Positions 10,833-22,606 of a stretch of 64,000 bases of DNA are shown here, in pieces. A program made the position numbers and the translations under genes. Each line of letters begins with the position of its first letter. Within the stretch, counting starts at the first letter, position 1. This DNA comes from Tetrapyrgos nigripes (taxonomy: Eukaryota; Basidiomycota; Agaricomycetes; Agaricales; Campanellaceae), in contig JAACJM010000266.1 of the NCBI GenBank assembly GCA_013368315.1, positions 1-64,000 of the forward strand, read 5' to 3'. Below the pieces are notes generated by a model. That model was not told the origin of the DNA and ran no database searches. It saw nothing but the letters and a program-made list of their open reading frames with translations.

Positions 10833-13325
10833 TGACTACGCTGCAGCTGCTGAGAGAAGGAGAGCTAAAACAACGAAAGAGGATTTGAAGACAAGAATTA
10901 TGAGGTTTGTACTCGATGCAAAGGCAAGCTTGAGGAGTGGAGGAATAGGGTGGTGGACATTGTCAACGCTGGCAGTGAAAACGAGAGAGTCGACACGCTG
11001 CCAGCTAGCATGACGTTTGCATGATGTTGTGGTTGTCGACAGAAAGGCCTTGCGTTGGTTCGAGGAAGCCGTGAACAACGTCATGGGTCTTTGATGGGTC
11101 TCGACCATGATTCCAGATGAGCGCCTATGAGCACCAACGAACAGGGGTGGGAGTTTGAACCCATGGAAAAGATCTGGGAGGTCGCTACAACATAAATTAA
11201 CTCAGCCTAAAGGCCTTGTAACGAACCATGAATAATTATGGTTGACAAGGAGGCTCAGGACAAAATTATTTCGCATTCACTGTCAAATCCCTGAGTCTTG
11301 GCCCAGTCCATGCTTCTCCCATATAATTCTACTGATTCTGTTTGGATTCTGTGGCAAATTTTAGTGCAAAAATGTCAAGTATTGAGGATATCTGTCAGAG
11401 ATTCGATAGTCTCTTCTTTTTGGGCAGAAGTACAAAGCTCTGCGAGTCTGCGCGGTGCAACGAAGATTTCAGATGATTATGGTTGATGAGGAGGCTCAGG
11501 ACAAAATTATTTTGCATTCGCTGTCAAATCCCTGAGTTGAGGAGGCTTAGGACAAAATTTTTGTATGTCCCAAGCCATGGGTACCTGGGTCAAGGCCTAG
11601 GCTGCCTGTTCATGTCATCCTGAACTAGCTGTAATATATTTTTCTACTGTGAGAACCTTCCAGAACATACAAGTATGCATAGGCAAGGTATCTCATATGC
11701 ACCAGCCCAGCGTACATGTCAACCTGTGCTTTGATGATGTGCTCAATCACATCTATCTCATTTTCAAGCAGCTTTCAACTCTGGTAAGCACTTACCACTG
11801 ACTGTCCAGGTCAAGACCTCTTAACAGAGACATTGGGATTCTTGATGCATGCATGACAGGTCCTCAACTACGAAGATTATTTTGTTTAATTCCTGCCTTT
11901 CTTTGACGCTGGGAGCTCTTTTTAAGGCCTTCCATGCTGCAATTCCATGGACTTCAGTTCTTTCCTCCCTTTTCTTGCCATGGGGTATTGTCAGGATGGG
12001 TGTGGTCAGGTTTTTGACACTCTTCTGAATGGCTACAAGCTCTGCATGAAATGCAAGAAAATTCAGGATGCTCCATCAGAGGTTGAGAAAAAGGCCATTT
12101 GAGTATGTGTCATTGTTTTGAGCTCTGACAATGCTGTTGACTCCTTCAAATTTCTAGGACACTTACCAGCAGTGTACCAACTGCTCTGCTGCCTTTCCAA
12201 ACCTGGAGGGACCATATTGCGGACCATGCCAGCAAATATTGAATGCAGGTCAGCTTTCCTGCCCCTACTTATTCTCTGTGATCTGTACTCACTCATTACT
12301 TACAGACCCTAAGCTCACAGAGCTGCAACAGCATATCAGCACCTTCGACAAGGCCGCCACCAGTGAGCATCTCAATAAAGGCTCCACTACACAAAACCCT
12401 TTGCTCACCAAGGCTAACGAGATGAAGCAGAAGATGGCTACTGCCAAGTCAGCCAGCAAGAACCTCAACAAGATCGTTCATGTCGACTGTACGCTCAACA
12501 TCCTCGTCAAGAGGAAATTGGTCAAGGTCTGTTCAGTAATGCATTGTTTTTCCCAAATGTGCTGCTCACCATCTGCAGTCCCCTATGCCCTCCATCACCA
12601 ATGTCTTCATGGGCACCAGAAAAGTCAATGATGTTTTTGACACCATCAGCAAAGGCCTTCTTGAGGCTTTTATGACCTCAGATTTCAATACTCAACACAA
12701 GATTCCTGTTAACTACAAGTTGGATTTGGACCCATGTGTGTTCTAGCTCTCGTATCTTTGTGCTTCATTGATGGTCATATTTATAGCTCCCAGTGTAGTT
12801 GGGCTGTTGGCAGCAAAACACTGACACTGTCCTCAACATGACCATCAAGGCCTACTTTGACGAGTTATGCAGGAAGAGCATGGTTTCAGATAACTGTCAG
12901 AGTGGTTGATGTCTTCCCTTAGCCATGTCAATCCTGACCATTCCAGTAAGTAATCATTGTCCTGCACAAATGTCCTCCTGATCACTGATTATGTAGCTAC
13001 ATGATGACAATGACGAATCACAATATGACCAGAAACAAACTCATTCTCAAATTGCTCCTGGCTTGGAAAATGGTACGTTCATTTCTAGACTTGTTTATTA
13101 CTACCTTTATAACTATGTGCAATGATTTCAGACATGCATATTGCTTGTTCCTCCAAGTATACTAGTCGCTGGGCTCCAAGGTCTCTTTCGAGTATCAACT
13201 TCATGCAATCATGAAGCTCACTTACGAGATTGATTCCTCTGGGAACACTGTCACTAGCGATGATCCTGCAGAGGATTTCATTGAGGTTGCAATAGGTTGG
13301 ATACAGCACATCAAACAATCTGTCC

Positions 13326-13333
13326 CTGTTGAT
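13326..13333. repeat. Target-site duplication of hAT-like MITE copy 2, left
   Basis: CTGTTGAT, repeated exactly at 13949-13956 on the other side of the element. Eight bases is the hAT duplication length. Confidence 0.9.
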
Positions 13334-13948
13334 TAGGGCTCCTAGCGGATCAGATGATCCGGCGCCATCCGAGCGATTGCTGCTTCGGATTCGGATGGTG
13401 CTCCTCCTCCTCCTCCATCCGACAGATAGCATCCGACCAATCCGACGGTAATCCACGGATGGAAAGCCCAACACTGGAAGTTTCAGAAGTACTATATAGT
13501 ACTATTACTGAGTAGAGAAATACACAAAAATAAATAACGGCCACAACCAGTAGTATGTGTGGCTTCAACAGACAGCATTAATCCTTCATGGTGCTGACTG
13601 GTTTGAGTGTTTCGCGAACGCTGGCGCTCTGATATTGAAGGCGTGGTGTCGGGTCTGCAACCTAGACACATACTTTTCTATTCTTTAATTTATTATCTTT
13701 TCTCTCTAGCTCATATCCTTGGTTTATTTTCTGTTACTCTTTTGCATTCATTGGCCGCCACCATGTTGTTTATCTTATCTGTATGTCATGTGATTGTAGA
13801 TATACTATATAAGGGAAGCAGAACTCATCTGGCGATCATCCATCGGATGTTCGGATACCATCCGGCGGATGCGGATTGGGATTTGCAGACCACCCATCCA
13901 AGCGGATGGCATCCGAATCCGACACAATCCAATCCGATAGGAGCCCTA
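13334..13948. mobile_element. hAT-like MITE, copy 2 (615 bp)
   Basis: Same inverted termini as 9241-9861 (TAGGGCTCCTAGCGGATC... and ...GATAGGAGCCCTA) and nearly the same interior. It is flanked by a perfect 8 bp duplication, CTGTTGAT. Removing the element and one duplication copy restores a continuous alpha-kinase reading frame across the site, showing that it inserted into an existing exon. Confidence 0.9.
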
Positions 13949-14854
13949 CTGTTGATGGATATTTAGGGAAAGGACTTTATAAGTATGTATTCCAGGTACA
14001 TCTATCTTTTCCTCTCGTGAACTATAACTATTGTCCTGATGTATGTGCTCAGGGAAAATATGGTGGTCATGATGTTGCAATCCTTCAGTACCGGTGAGAT
14101 GCCATTGCCAAGTCTGATAGTCCCAAAACTGAAAATGCTCATAACTTAGAGAAGGAACTTTAACTGCTCAAGTTTGGGGATTACTTCATTGACTCGTTCC
14201 AAAGGTGAGCAGATGTGGAGGGCGTTATGCTTCCAGGTAAGCAACTGTATTCTTTACTCTTCTCTAATGTTGACATGCTGTCATATTATTAGCCTTGTCT
14301 TGGAACTCTAAGGATGCATTTCTCACCAAACTGACCCAGCCACTGGACTCTCCTGTTGATGATGACAATACCAGTCTGGTGTTCAACACTTTCCTTGTAG
14401 TTCCTCTCCTTGACTTTGGTGGGCTGTTTGTTGAAAGGAAGTTTTCAGGAAACAATGAGGTAGGCAAGAATGATGCTAACCGCCTTGGCCAAGTTATGGA
14501 TGCCTTTGCCCATCATGTCATAGATGACTCGAATGGTGAATTTGTGTTTGCTGATATCCAAGGTATGCCTGACTCTATGTCTGATATAAACATGTACTTC
14601 AGGTCTTGTGGCTCCCTCTAAGGCTGTCATTTTATTTGATCCTCAAGCCCATACATAAGTAGTACAGTCCATTGTACACCCAACTCTACTGAACATTTCT
14701 CAGGAAGGCAGGTGACTCTGGTCCTTGGGACTTTGGCACATCTCAAGTCACAACATTCTGTGAGAGGCATCACTGTGGTCATGTGTGCTGCGAGCTTGTG
14801 ATGCCTTCCTTGAACAAGTATAGGACCAGACCACTTCAGATTGGCTTTGAGTAG

Positions 14855-15347
14855 GAGGAAGAATAGTATTCTGTCTATTTTCTTGGTAAAAAATTCTGCT
14901 TGTATGTATGTAGCTAGAGGGTGATGCCAGTACTCATGCCTTCATCAGGGGCAGCATTTCCATGAGGGTGTGCCAGATGTTCTCCATTGTGACCTTGCCT
15001 ACTCCAAGGGTGCCAAGAACCTGTTCAGCATGTTGGCCATATTTGGCAGTGACAAACTGAATCAAATCCTCCCCTCCAACTTCATGCATTAACTGGTCAA
15101 TCAAGTCCATGTCAACACACTGAAGATAATTCTGTGCATTGTATTTATGTGGCAGTGCAAATTTGATGTTAGGGGCTATGCCAGAGGGCAGGTATTTGTT
15201 CTTATCCTTTCTTCCTGTATGGTTGTTTTCCCTGTCTCATAACTCATCAAGTTCCTGTTGAATGGTCATAGACCAAAGGTATTGAGCTAGCATGCTACCA
15301 GTTAGTATGTCAGTAGCTATGCATACCATCTTGAAAGGAACTGCATA
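14855..15347. other. Degraded coding-like stretch in the transposon
   Basis: One plus-strand frame around 14945-15200 reads without stops for about 50 codons (HEGVPDVLHCDLAYSKGAK, then LNQILPSNFMH) and resumes after one stop with QVHVNTLKIILC. It looks like eroded protein sequence, but I do not recognise the family. Confidence 0.4.
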
Positions 15348-16312
15348 CTAATGCTCTGGATCAGCTTTGTTGTAAATACCTTTGCTGTGACTCCAGAAAA
15401 TCTTGACGTTTTCTCCCCAACTCAGGTGCACCTGCAGCCATCCTCTTTCGATCATTATGTTGTGGACACTTTTCAGGAATACATGGGCATGGAGCTCTTC
15501 AATTGGAATGTCTGGAGAGAAAATTTCTCTAGTGAACGCATCAGCTGAACTGTTCCCATCATCCGATCGGTAAGAAGTGAGTCATACCTCAGCACATTCA
15601 CAATAGCAAAGATCCCTCCAGTTTTGCTTCCCTTGTTGGTAGTCATCTATACTGACATCCCACCCTGCAAATGTATCAAGCACAAGTAAAGGTACGAGAT
15701 TGAGAGTTTGAGATGATTATTTGGCACAACCCAAAGGCCCAACCACTTCCCTGACCACTTGTCATGTACACCCCATATCGGAAATCCAATACTGGCAAGC
15801 TTGTCATGACTGTCACCACTCCACTCATTAGAGGTGTGGGAGGAATTTTTTTGGCTGTTGGTTCTCTTGCCTGGAAACCATCAGGATCTTGAGCATGCAT
15901 CTCACCTTCAATGAAGTCTCTAAATGGTTGAAGGGATTAGAAAGTCCTGTTCTCACAGAGGAGGTCTCGGTGATGCTAAATTGGGAAAGTGGATACACAC
16001 CTTGTGAGATGGACACCAGTATCTAACATTATGTTCTCTCAAACAGTTCTGGGTCCTCTATGTGCATTGGGATCTTTGGCCATCTGATCAAATATGAGTT
16101 GATGCTTCTCCACATCAGGCATACTGCATGTGGTTGCACACTAGCTTTAATTTTCCAGTGGGCTTTGTGTCAGGTGATACTGGATGTGCTATATATAACC
16201 AGTTGCTGACAACTGACTTGATTTTGATGTCATGTTCTGCAAGAATCAATTCTGAAAGCTTGTTTTTGTCAGTGACCCCATCCTGATGGTATTCTAGAAG
16301 GATATCCCTCAT
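15348..16312 (-). pseudogene. Integrase-like (DDE) fungal transposon gene remnant
   Basis: Minus-strand fragments read, in order: MRDILLEYHQDGVTDKNKLS (a helix-turn-helix-like start near 16312), EGEMHAQDPDGF and REPTAKKI near 15880, then KLASIGFPIWGVHDKWSGKW-type sequence broken over two frames near 15740-15830, and finally ELHAHVFLKSVHNIMIERGW and LSWGENVKIFW near 15370-15500, ending in TAG at 15348-15350. This order resembles the integrase-core-domain proteins common in agaricomycete genomes (from memory). Several frameshifts and stops are visible, so it is not functional. Confidence 0.6.
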
Positions 16313-16961
16313 TCCTTCGTTCCCAACCTTGGCTTTAGGAGGTCAGTACTGACTCATAGGCAGTGGGAAATATTGCAGGCTCACAGCAATCCTTATATTG
16401 GTTTTTGCCTGCAGGATTATTGAGAGGCATAGTGACAATACTGGTGTATGTGGAGGAGAAGCAATGACAGGCTGGATGGCAGCTGAGGACAGTACAAAGG
16501 AGTAAGGAAACTTCAGGGTGAAACTGCCTTGTACTTATATTCCAATGTTGCAAGCCCGGTGACTTGAAAGATGCTGAACACATGCTGTAGACTTGCACTT
16601 GCATGTATACGAGATTCCGCAAGCTAGAACTGGCAATAGATAGCCTAGGAGCACTTTTAGAGAATTCATAAATAGTACACATGCATCCCAACAGGCAAAG
16701 GAAGAGGTAAAAGCAGCCTCTAGAGTCAAAGCTTTGATTAGAACTTGCAGAAAAAAGGCTACTTGCTCCTTTTTGTACATTCATGCCGCTCTAACAAGAT
16801 ATCTACACATAACAAACTCATCTTATAAAGGATACATAGTAAGTATTTATATTCATGTACACATGTCATGGACAACTTGTTGTACATATGACTCTAATAC
16901 TGCTGGGATGACATGAACAGGTGGCCTAGGCCTTGACCCAGGTACCCATGACTTGGGATGT

Positions 16962-18941
16962 TGATACAGCAGATAAACACCTGGCCATGCACCCCATCAT
17001 TTTGTGCACTTCTAATTGAAGTAGTACAACCTCACTATATATGCAATCGAACCTATGAATCGTCTAGCTTGTCCACTAGAATGACTCACAAACGGGTATC
17101 CCTTAAGACGAAAGTGTAAGGGGACAGTTTCCTTTTTCCTTCCCTTCTCCTTTAGGACTTGTTTGTTCTTGTCTTATCTGGACTTCATTGACTTTCATTG
17201 ACTTGTTTACCCCGGTTTCATTGTTTCATCATCCATCATTCATTGTTCATCATTTTGATCTTTCATCATTCCACCTTTCTATTACTTCGTTTCAACTGTA
17301 CAGTTTTGCAGATCTTTTCCCAGGCCTTCATACGAGTATATATACCCCTTCCCTGCAGGCGAGTATCCTTGAGTTTTTCTCATTGGATCTCCTCCTGCAG
17401 GTGCGTAGTATGTCAGCCTTGTATCTTCTAGTTTTGATTTATATATCTTTGGATCTCCTCCTGCAGTTGTTGAGTGAGTGCCTCATGTGCCAGGAGTCAC
17501 CCTTACAGAAAGCTTTCATTTAGTTTAATCTCAAGAGGTTTACCATAAACACAGTTGGTAACATGCTGATCAAAGCACACTTGGACTTTACTATCCTTTG
17601 TTTGGATATGGTCACTATACAAAACAGTTCATTTACCAGATTTCTGACTTTGTTTTACTACTCGGACGAGAAATATCTCGTCTGGACTGTGATTGATGAT
17701 GTGTTTGAACCACGTACAGGCTTGGAGGTTTGATGGACCATAGTAAACTACTATATAGCACTTAGCTAATTGTGTGGCTGACTATAAAAGCGCACTTTGA
17801 TTACCTTATCAAACAACAACCACTTGTAACTGTCTTCATACAGGTACAGTGCAATGGCAATATGAGTATTGTTCCTGTGGAAAGCAGTTGTCTACAGTTC
17901 ATCTTCAGTGGGAGGCATCATACCACTTGAGCTGCTTAACTTTGTTTTCTCAGTGCTCAGTCTTTATATACCAAACATTCCACTTGTCGTATTGCGCCAT
18001 ACTTTGCAGAGGTGTGTTCATATAGTCGCTTGTTGTATTGTGCAGTCCTTGTGGAGGTGTACTAAGTCTTCTTTGATCTCAAGCCAGTTTTGTTTTCACC
18101 TTCATCTTGCACTTAGTTTGTCTTCAGAGGTAGCTGCACCTATTCAAGCAGTGTATTATCATCCACTTCTGCCCATCTCCAGTTTCGTTTCATGTATTTG
18201 TTGGTGTATCACCACAGGGCACCCATATATCCTCTCCACTGTCTATAATCCTCCTATCCACATTCTACCCATCCTCTACCAGATACCAATCCTCCCTCTC
18301 ACCTACTCTTTACATCCTTTCACCCTTTATCCCCCATCCGAACTAGTCTTTGCCCAGTCAAAGTGCTACTCCATCTCGTCTTGACTTCAATTATACTTCT
18401 TTTGCTTCTTCTTTGAAGATTTGGTTCATCTATATCTACTGTGAGAGCTTTAGTGTCTGCCTACCCCCAAACTATACACCTTGTCTTGAGTGGAAGGTAG
18501 TTGTTGGTTGAGTCATTCGCCTTCGACCCTATGCTTGGCATCTCAACGTACAAAAATTTTTGTCTGGAGCCTCCTTGTCAACCATAGATGATTGAAGGAG
18601 GTGAGGTAAGGTGCTGTGTCTGAGTAGGATATCATGGACCTCCCAGTATTTTGTCATCTGCAAGGCGAATCTGGGAGCACTTTGTATATAACCTTCTGTA
18701 AGTAGCTTCTGAAGATGATTGTTTGCTGACTGTAGTGCTTATGAAGGAAAATACCAAGCTGATAATGCTAGGAGAGTGAGCAACAAGCACAGCATGTTCT
18801 ATGGATGGTTTGATTGCACATGCTGCACCTCAGCCCCCTCGCAGACCTCTCTGAAGCTTCCCTACTCAATGATCACTCAATTTGGGGCAACAGATGTCAG
18901 ATAAGCTCCTGTTTTGGACACAAAGTACTAAGAATTTCGGC
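16962..18941. other. Transposon interior without recognised genes
   Basis: Pyrimidine-rich sequence with several Leu/Phe-rich spurious frames, the longest 171 codons at 17869-18384. The phrase TTGGATCTCCTCCTGCAG occurs twice, about 62 bases apart, near 17386 and 17448. A right-type terminus of the outer element family ends at 18586. No gene is supported. Confidence 0.5.
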
Positions 18942-21113
18942 GCCTCAGTGTTGATTAAGCTTGGACTCAACCAAGATCATAGTTAATCAAGTGATCAAGC
19001 TTGATTGGAACTACAAATGCCTTCAAAAAAGTCCAGGTGAAAACAATATGCTATTAATCAACCTTGATCAAGCCTTAGTCAACTGAGGGAACGTGGTCAA
19101 CCAAGGCATGAACGCCAAAAGCCCCGATTAACCTTAATCAAGGTTGATCAACAGCCTGACCAGAAAAGACAACAAGGAATACTAAAGAGCTGCCAAAAGC
19201 CCTGATCAACTGCCTGACAAGAAAAGACAACCAGGTATAAGCAAGTGCTGCTGAAAGCCCTGATCAACAACTTGATTAAGAAAAGACAACCAAGAATTGA
19301 AAGACCAAGAAATAATGCCAAAAGCCATTCTCAACCTTGATCAAGGTTGATCAACCACCAATGAGAAAAGACAACGTGAATTACAAAAGACCAATAAATC
19401 CTTGGTCAAAATCATGGCATGATGGACAAGAAAACATTGCAGAATCCCATATAAGGTGTCCTTAATGTCAGAGTCTGATTGACATAGCTGTTGAGAATGC
19501 AAACTTCATCATTGTGTGGGCAAATCCCACATGGCAAGCTATGGTGAGAGAAGCTGTACAAAGAGCCTAGATATGCTGAAGGAAGAGACAAAGAAAAGGA
19601 AGGGGTCTGAGATGATGCAGAATAAGCAGAAGCTGATTGGGGATCTGACCCTGCCACATGTTGGAGGTACTGTGCATATGGATTCCTCAATTGTGTTGGC
19701 AGAAAGGCAACGCTGCCAAGAACAATGACAGCAAAGCACTCTTCAAGCCACCTTTGAAGCATGGATATGAGCTTGAAAAATATTCCAGAAAGTATGAACA
19801 CACCTGAGGCCCTTAAGATTCAGAATTCCACAGACATTGACTGAGAGGTTGAAAGACTGGTGTAGTACTTGACAATGAGAGTGTCTTTTGGAATCTTGAA
19901 GGATGAATTGTGGTCACAGACGTACAAAGAATAGGTATGTAGCAGCAGAGAAGGGACAGATAAATAGTGAACGCCAAAGACACAAGGGTAAGGTCATATC
20001 TTTATGGCAATTATGTAAGGTATTGTTCTTGAGTTTATTATCTCAAAGTTGGACAAGCTGAGCTTCAAAATGAACGGCAGTGATTTCCTTTTCTTTCTCT
20101 CTTTCTCTTGATCACTGTATGACCATGCATCAGTCCACCTCCTTCAATGCTGTTGACAACAGCCAGCACATTGCCAACAATGAGTCTACTAACTACTACG
20201 ACCCCTAAAGTCAAACCATCACTCTTCTTCCTCCTTCTCACCATTCACCAAAAAATTCTCATCCTCCTTGCCATCCTCTCTTCTCTCATAGCTGGTGGAA
20301 TAGGATGCCACCCTTCATGTCCCTCAGTGACGTGTTTGATCTATTCATCAAATGCCCGCTATCTGAACTGCCTTCTGACAGGGTGAAGGGGTGAAGATTG
20401 GATTAAGGAAAATGTCAGAGTCATTGATCAAGGTATGTCTTCAATTTTTAAGCTTGGATATACTCTAAACGGTCATTCCATGGACCCAGTACTCCCCCCC
20501 TAGTACAATGTTGCTATTGCTCTCACTTCCTCCTGGCATTCACCTGAAGCAGTTACCTGAGTTGAAGTTGTCAATGCATGCCACACAGCATTGATGCACA
20601 AATTTGGTGATTCATATCCTAACTAACCACACTCAGTCACCAGTGCATTGACTAAGGCTTGAGGGTTGACCAAGGTTCAAGTTGATCCAAGGATTTGTTA
20701 GACTTTTATGCTCCTGGCTGCCTTTTCTCTTTGGATGACCTTGATCAAGGTTGATCAAGGCTTTCGGCATTATTTCTTGGTCTTTCTTATTCCTGGTCAT
20801 CTTTTCTCATCAGGCTGTTGATCAACCTTGATTAGAAGTTGATCAGGGGTTCTGGTGTTCATACCTTGCTTGACTGCGCTCCCTCAACTGCGGGTTGACT
20901 AAGGCTTGATCAAGGTTGATTAATGGGTGCATCAGTGTTTTGCGTATTGTTTTCACTCGGACGTTTTTGAGGACATTAGTAGTTTCCAATCAAATATGTA
21001 TTATATCAAAGGATAATGTACAATATATATAGTATGGACAGTAGACTTGATCAAGATTTCAACCTTGATCAACCATGATCTCGGTTGACTCCAACTTTAA
21101 TCAACACTGAGGC
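18942..21113. mobile_element. 2.2 kb TIR element rich in TTGATCAA/GATCAAGG repeats
   Basis: The ends are inverted copies. The left starts GCCTCAGTGTTGATTAAG and continues TCAACC..GATCAT.GTT.ATCAAG. The right end, read in reverse, gives GCCTCAGTGTTGATTAAAG and the same continuation, about 60 bp in all. Subterminal zones (18960-19350 and 20640-21110) are packed with TTGATCAA, GATCAAGG and TTAATCAA motifs in both orientations. No transposase was recognised. A 7 bp repeat, AAGTACT, lies just outside both ends (18923-18929 and 21126-21132) and could be an imperfectly placed target duplication. Confidence 0.7.
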
Positions 21114-21817
21114 ACAGTTTTACAGAAGTACTCATCCTTGGGGATATGTTTTTGTGGTTTTCACATATATCTCCGTTTAACTAAACTGAATTTTACTCAT
21201 GAGATTAAGGATGTCTATTCTGTCCAAAGAAGAGCTTCAGAGAGCAGTAATAGGATCATAAGAGTCCTGTACCACTGCATTTGATCATGAAACTTGAACT
21301 GGGTCAGCTCAACTTTTGTACTTACAAAAAAGAAAAGAAAGAAAGAAAAAGAAAAACACAAGAAAAACACAAGAAAAACATACATACTACCTTGTGGAGC
21401 ATACGATGAGAGCTCTATCTACTCCAGCCTTGAGGAATACAGAGTATGTACAGTAAGTATACAGTGCAGTAGACATTCTTGAAGTTGAAAAAAAACATAA
21501 GGGATACTTATGTTGACATGTAGGTAGGCAGGCATCTTCATCCATCTCAAGTCAGAGCCATAAATGCAAAGCTTCGGAGAGGAAACAAGCAAACGTATGG
21601 ATCCAGAAGAGTCTGAAAGACAGATATGTCATTTTTGTCAGATATTACCTAAAATAATGGGGTACCAAGGCTTACTTGACATTTTTGCACTAAAAGTTGT
21701 CACAGAATCCAAACAGAATCAGCAGAATTATATGGGAGAAGCATGGACTGGGCCGAGACTCAGGGATTTGACAGCGAATGCGAAATAATTTTGTCCTGAG
21801 CCTCCTCGTCAACCATA

Positions 21818-22264
21818 GGAATGAATCGATAGAAGTCGGTGAAAAGAAGTCCGGAACCTAATAGCTAAAGTGACCGTTTTGAGAAAGTATCAGTTGACAC
21901 GTCCTATGTATTTCCTCCTCCTTTACCAACGGTAGACCATCAGACGAGGAATACGACGGATGGAAAGGGGACCCCAAACCCTAGACCCTTGCTCAAGGCA
22001 TCATGCGAAGGATGGGACGGTTGGGTCAGGACTCGGAAGAGACGTCGGAAGTGCCTAACTGGAAGAGGAAAAGAAGAGTGATAAGCTAGTAAATAGGCGT
22101 TAACGTATTAAGGCGGACTTTGTCGGTATTTGGTAATGAAGTGGAAAGTGGACGTGAAGATAGGGGTAAGAGGAAAACAAAACAAATGGAATGTATCGGT
22201 GAGTAGGGCAAGGGACCCTGCTACAGTGTCATCCAACGGGGTGGCGGTTAAAATTTAGTCTATC
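21818..22264. other. Flank between transposon region and third duplicated unit
   Basis: About 450 bases with no recognisable gene or repeat. Confidence 0.5.
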
Positions 22265-22606
22265 GCATAAACCTTTGCTATGTCCGCTTCGTCGCCTTTT
22301 TAAGGTAGTACTCTCAGGTTGGGACGGAAATCTATCGCGCTGCGAAATAAGGTACCCATGTCTTTCTCGAGCGGTAGTCTCAATCGTGAGTGTGCAACGA
22401 TCACTATCTCCAGAACAGCAACATATTACTACATTCCTTCGAACCCTTCCAGAACTACATCGTGTCAACGTTTTGGGGTATAGATGTGAGCAAAATGCTC
22501 TAATAAATCCAAAAACAAAACTCGTAGTCCATCAAACAATAGTCCCATAAACCCGTTCCAAAAGACCTGATTCTATCAAACTGCTGTTTTGGAAGCTTGT
22601 ACACGT

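Larger units (their letters stand above)
11980..14854 (+). pseudogene. Alpha-kinase family pseudogene, interrupted by a MITE
   Basis: Conceptual fragments read in order. First is a Cys-pair motif, GYCQDGCGQVFDTLLNG followed by LCMKC, near 11983-12050. Next comes a helical segment (KLTELQQHISTFDKAA), then KVSFEYQLHAIMKLTYEID. The kinase core is seen in GYLGKGLYKYVFQ, LLDFGGLFVERKFSG, GEFVFADIQG and AVILFDPQAHT. The glycine loop is GDSGPWDFG, and the zinc-type end is HHCGHVCCEL, stop at 14852-14854. These match the fungal alpha-kinase (MHCK/EF2K) fold. The element at 13334-13948 is inserted between SVPVD and GYLGKG. In-frame stops also lie after VAILQYR (~14097) and after NLEKEL. The gene is therefore dead. 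Confidence 0.75.
11565..16961. mobile_element. Inner inverted-repeat unit carrying alpha-kinase and integrase-like remnants
   Basis: About 57 bp at the left (starting tatgtcccaag, then ccatgggtacctgggtcaag and gcctaggctgcctgttcatg) recurs inverted at 16905-16961. Between them lie a plus-strand alpha-kinase pseudogene and a minus-strand integrase-like pseudogene. The unit is itself inside the larger 11237-21817 region. Confidence 0.6.
11237..21817. mobile_element. 10.6 kb composite/nested transposon region bounded by long inverted repeats
   Basis: The left end starts TATGGTTGACAAGGAGGCTC and stays similar for about 145 bp (to ~11385). The right end (about 21672-21817) is its inverted copy. 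The two share blocks such as CTCAGGACAAAATTATTT, CCATGCTTCTCCCATATAA and CTGATTCTGTTTGGATTCTG. Related shorter termini occur inside, at 11478-11535 and 11537-11570 (left type) and at 18545-18586 (right type), so several elements of one family are nested. A further inverted pair at 11565-11622 and 16905-16961 encloses the alpha-kinase and integrase-like remnants. No clear target duplication was found, and no intact transposase was recognised. Large cargo-bearing fungal DNA transposons are the nearest analogy. Confidence 0.65.

Noticed and set aside
11130..11180. Possible tRNA B-box (gagtttgaaccc)
   Set aside because: No matching T-stem, anticodon arm or acceptor stem could be folded around it. 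No tRNA was found by eye anywhere in the window.
17386..17465. Short direct repeat TTGGATCTCCTCCTGCAG as a possible array
   Set aside because: Only two copies, no regular spacers. No CRISPR array is present or expected in a fungus.
17869..18384. 171-codon plus-strand frame in the transposon
   Set aside because: Composition is Leu/Ser/Ile-rich from pyrimidine-rich DNA, with no conserved motif.
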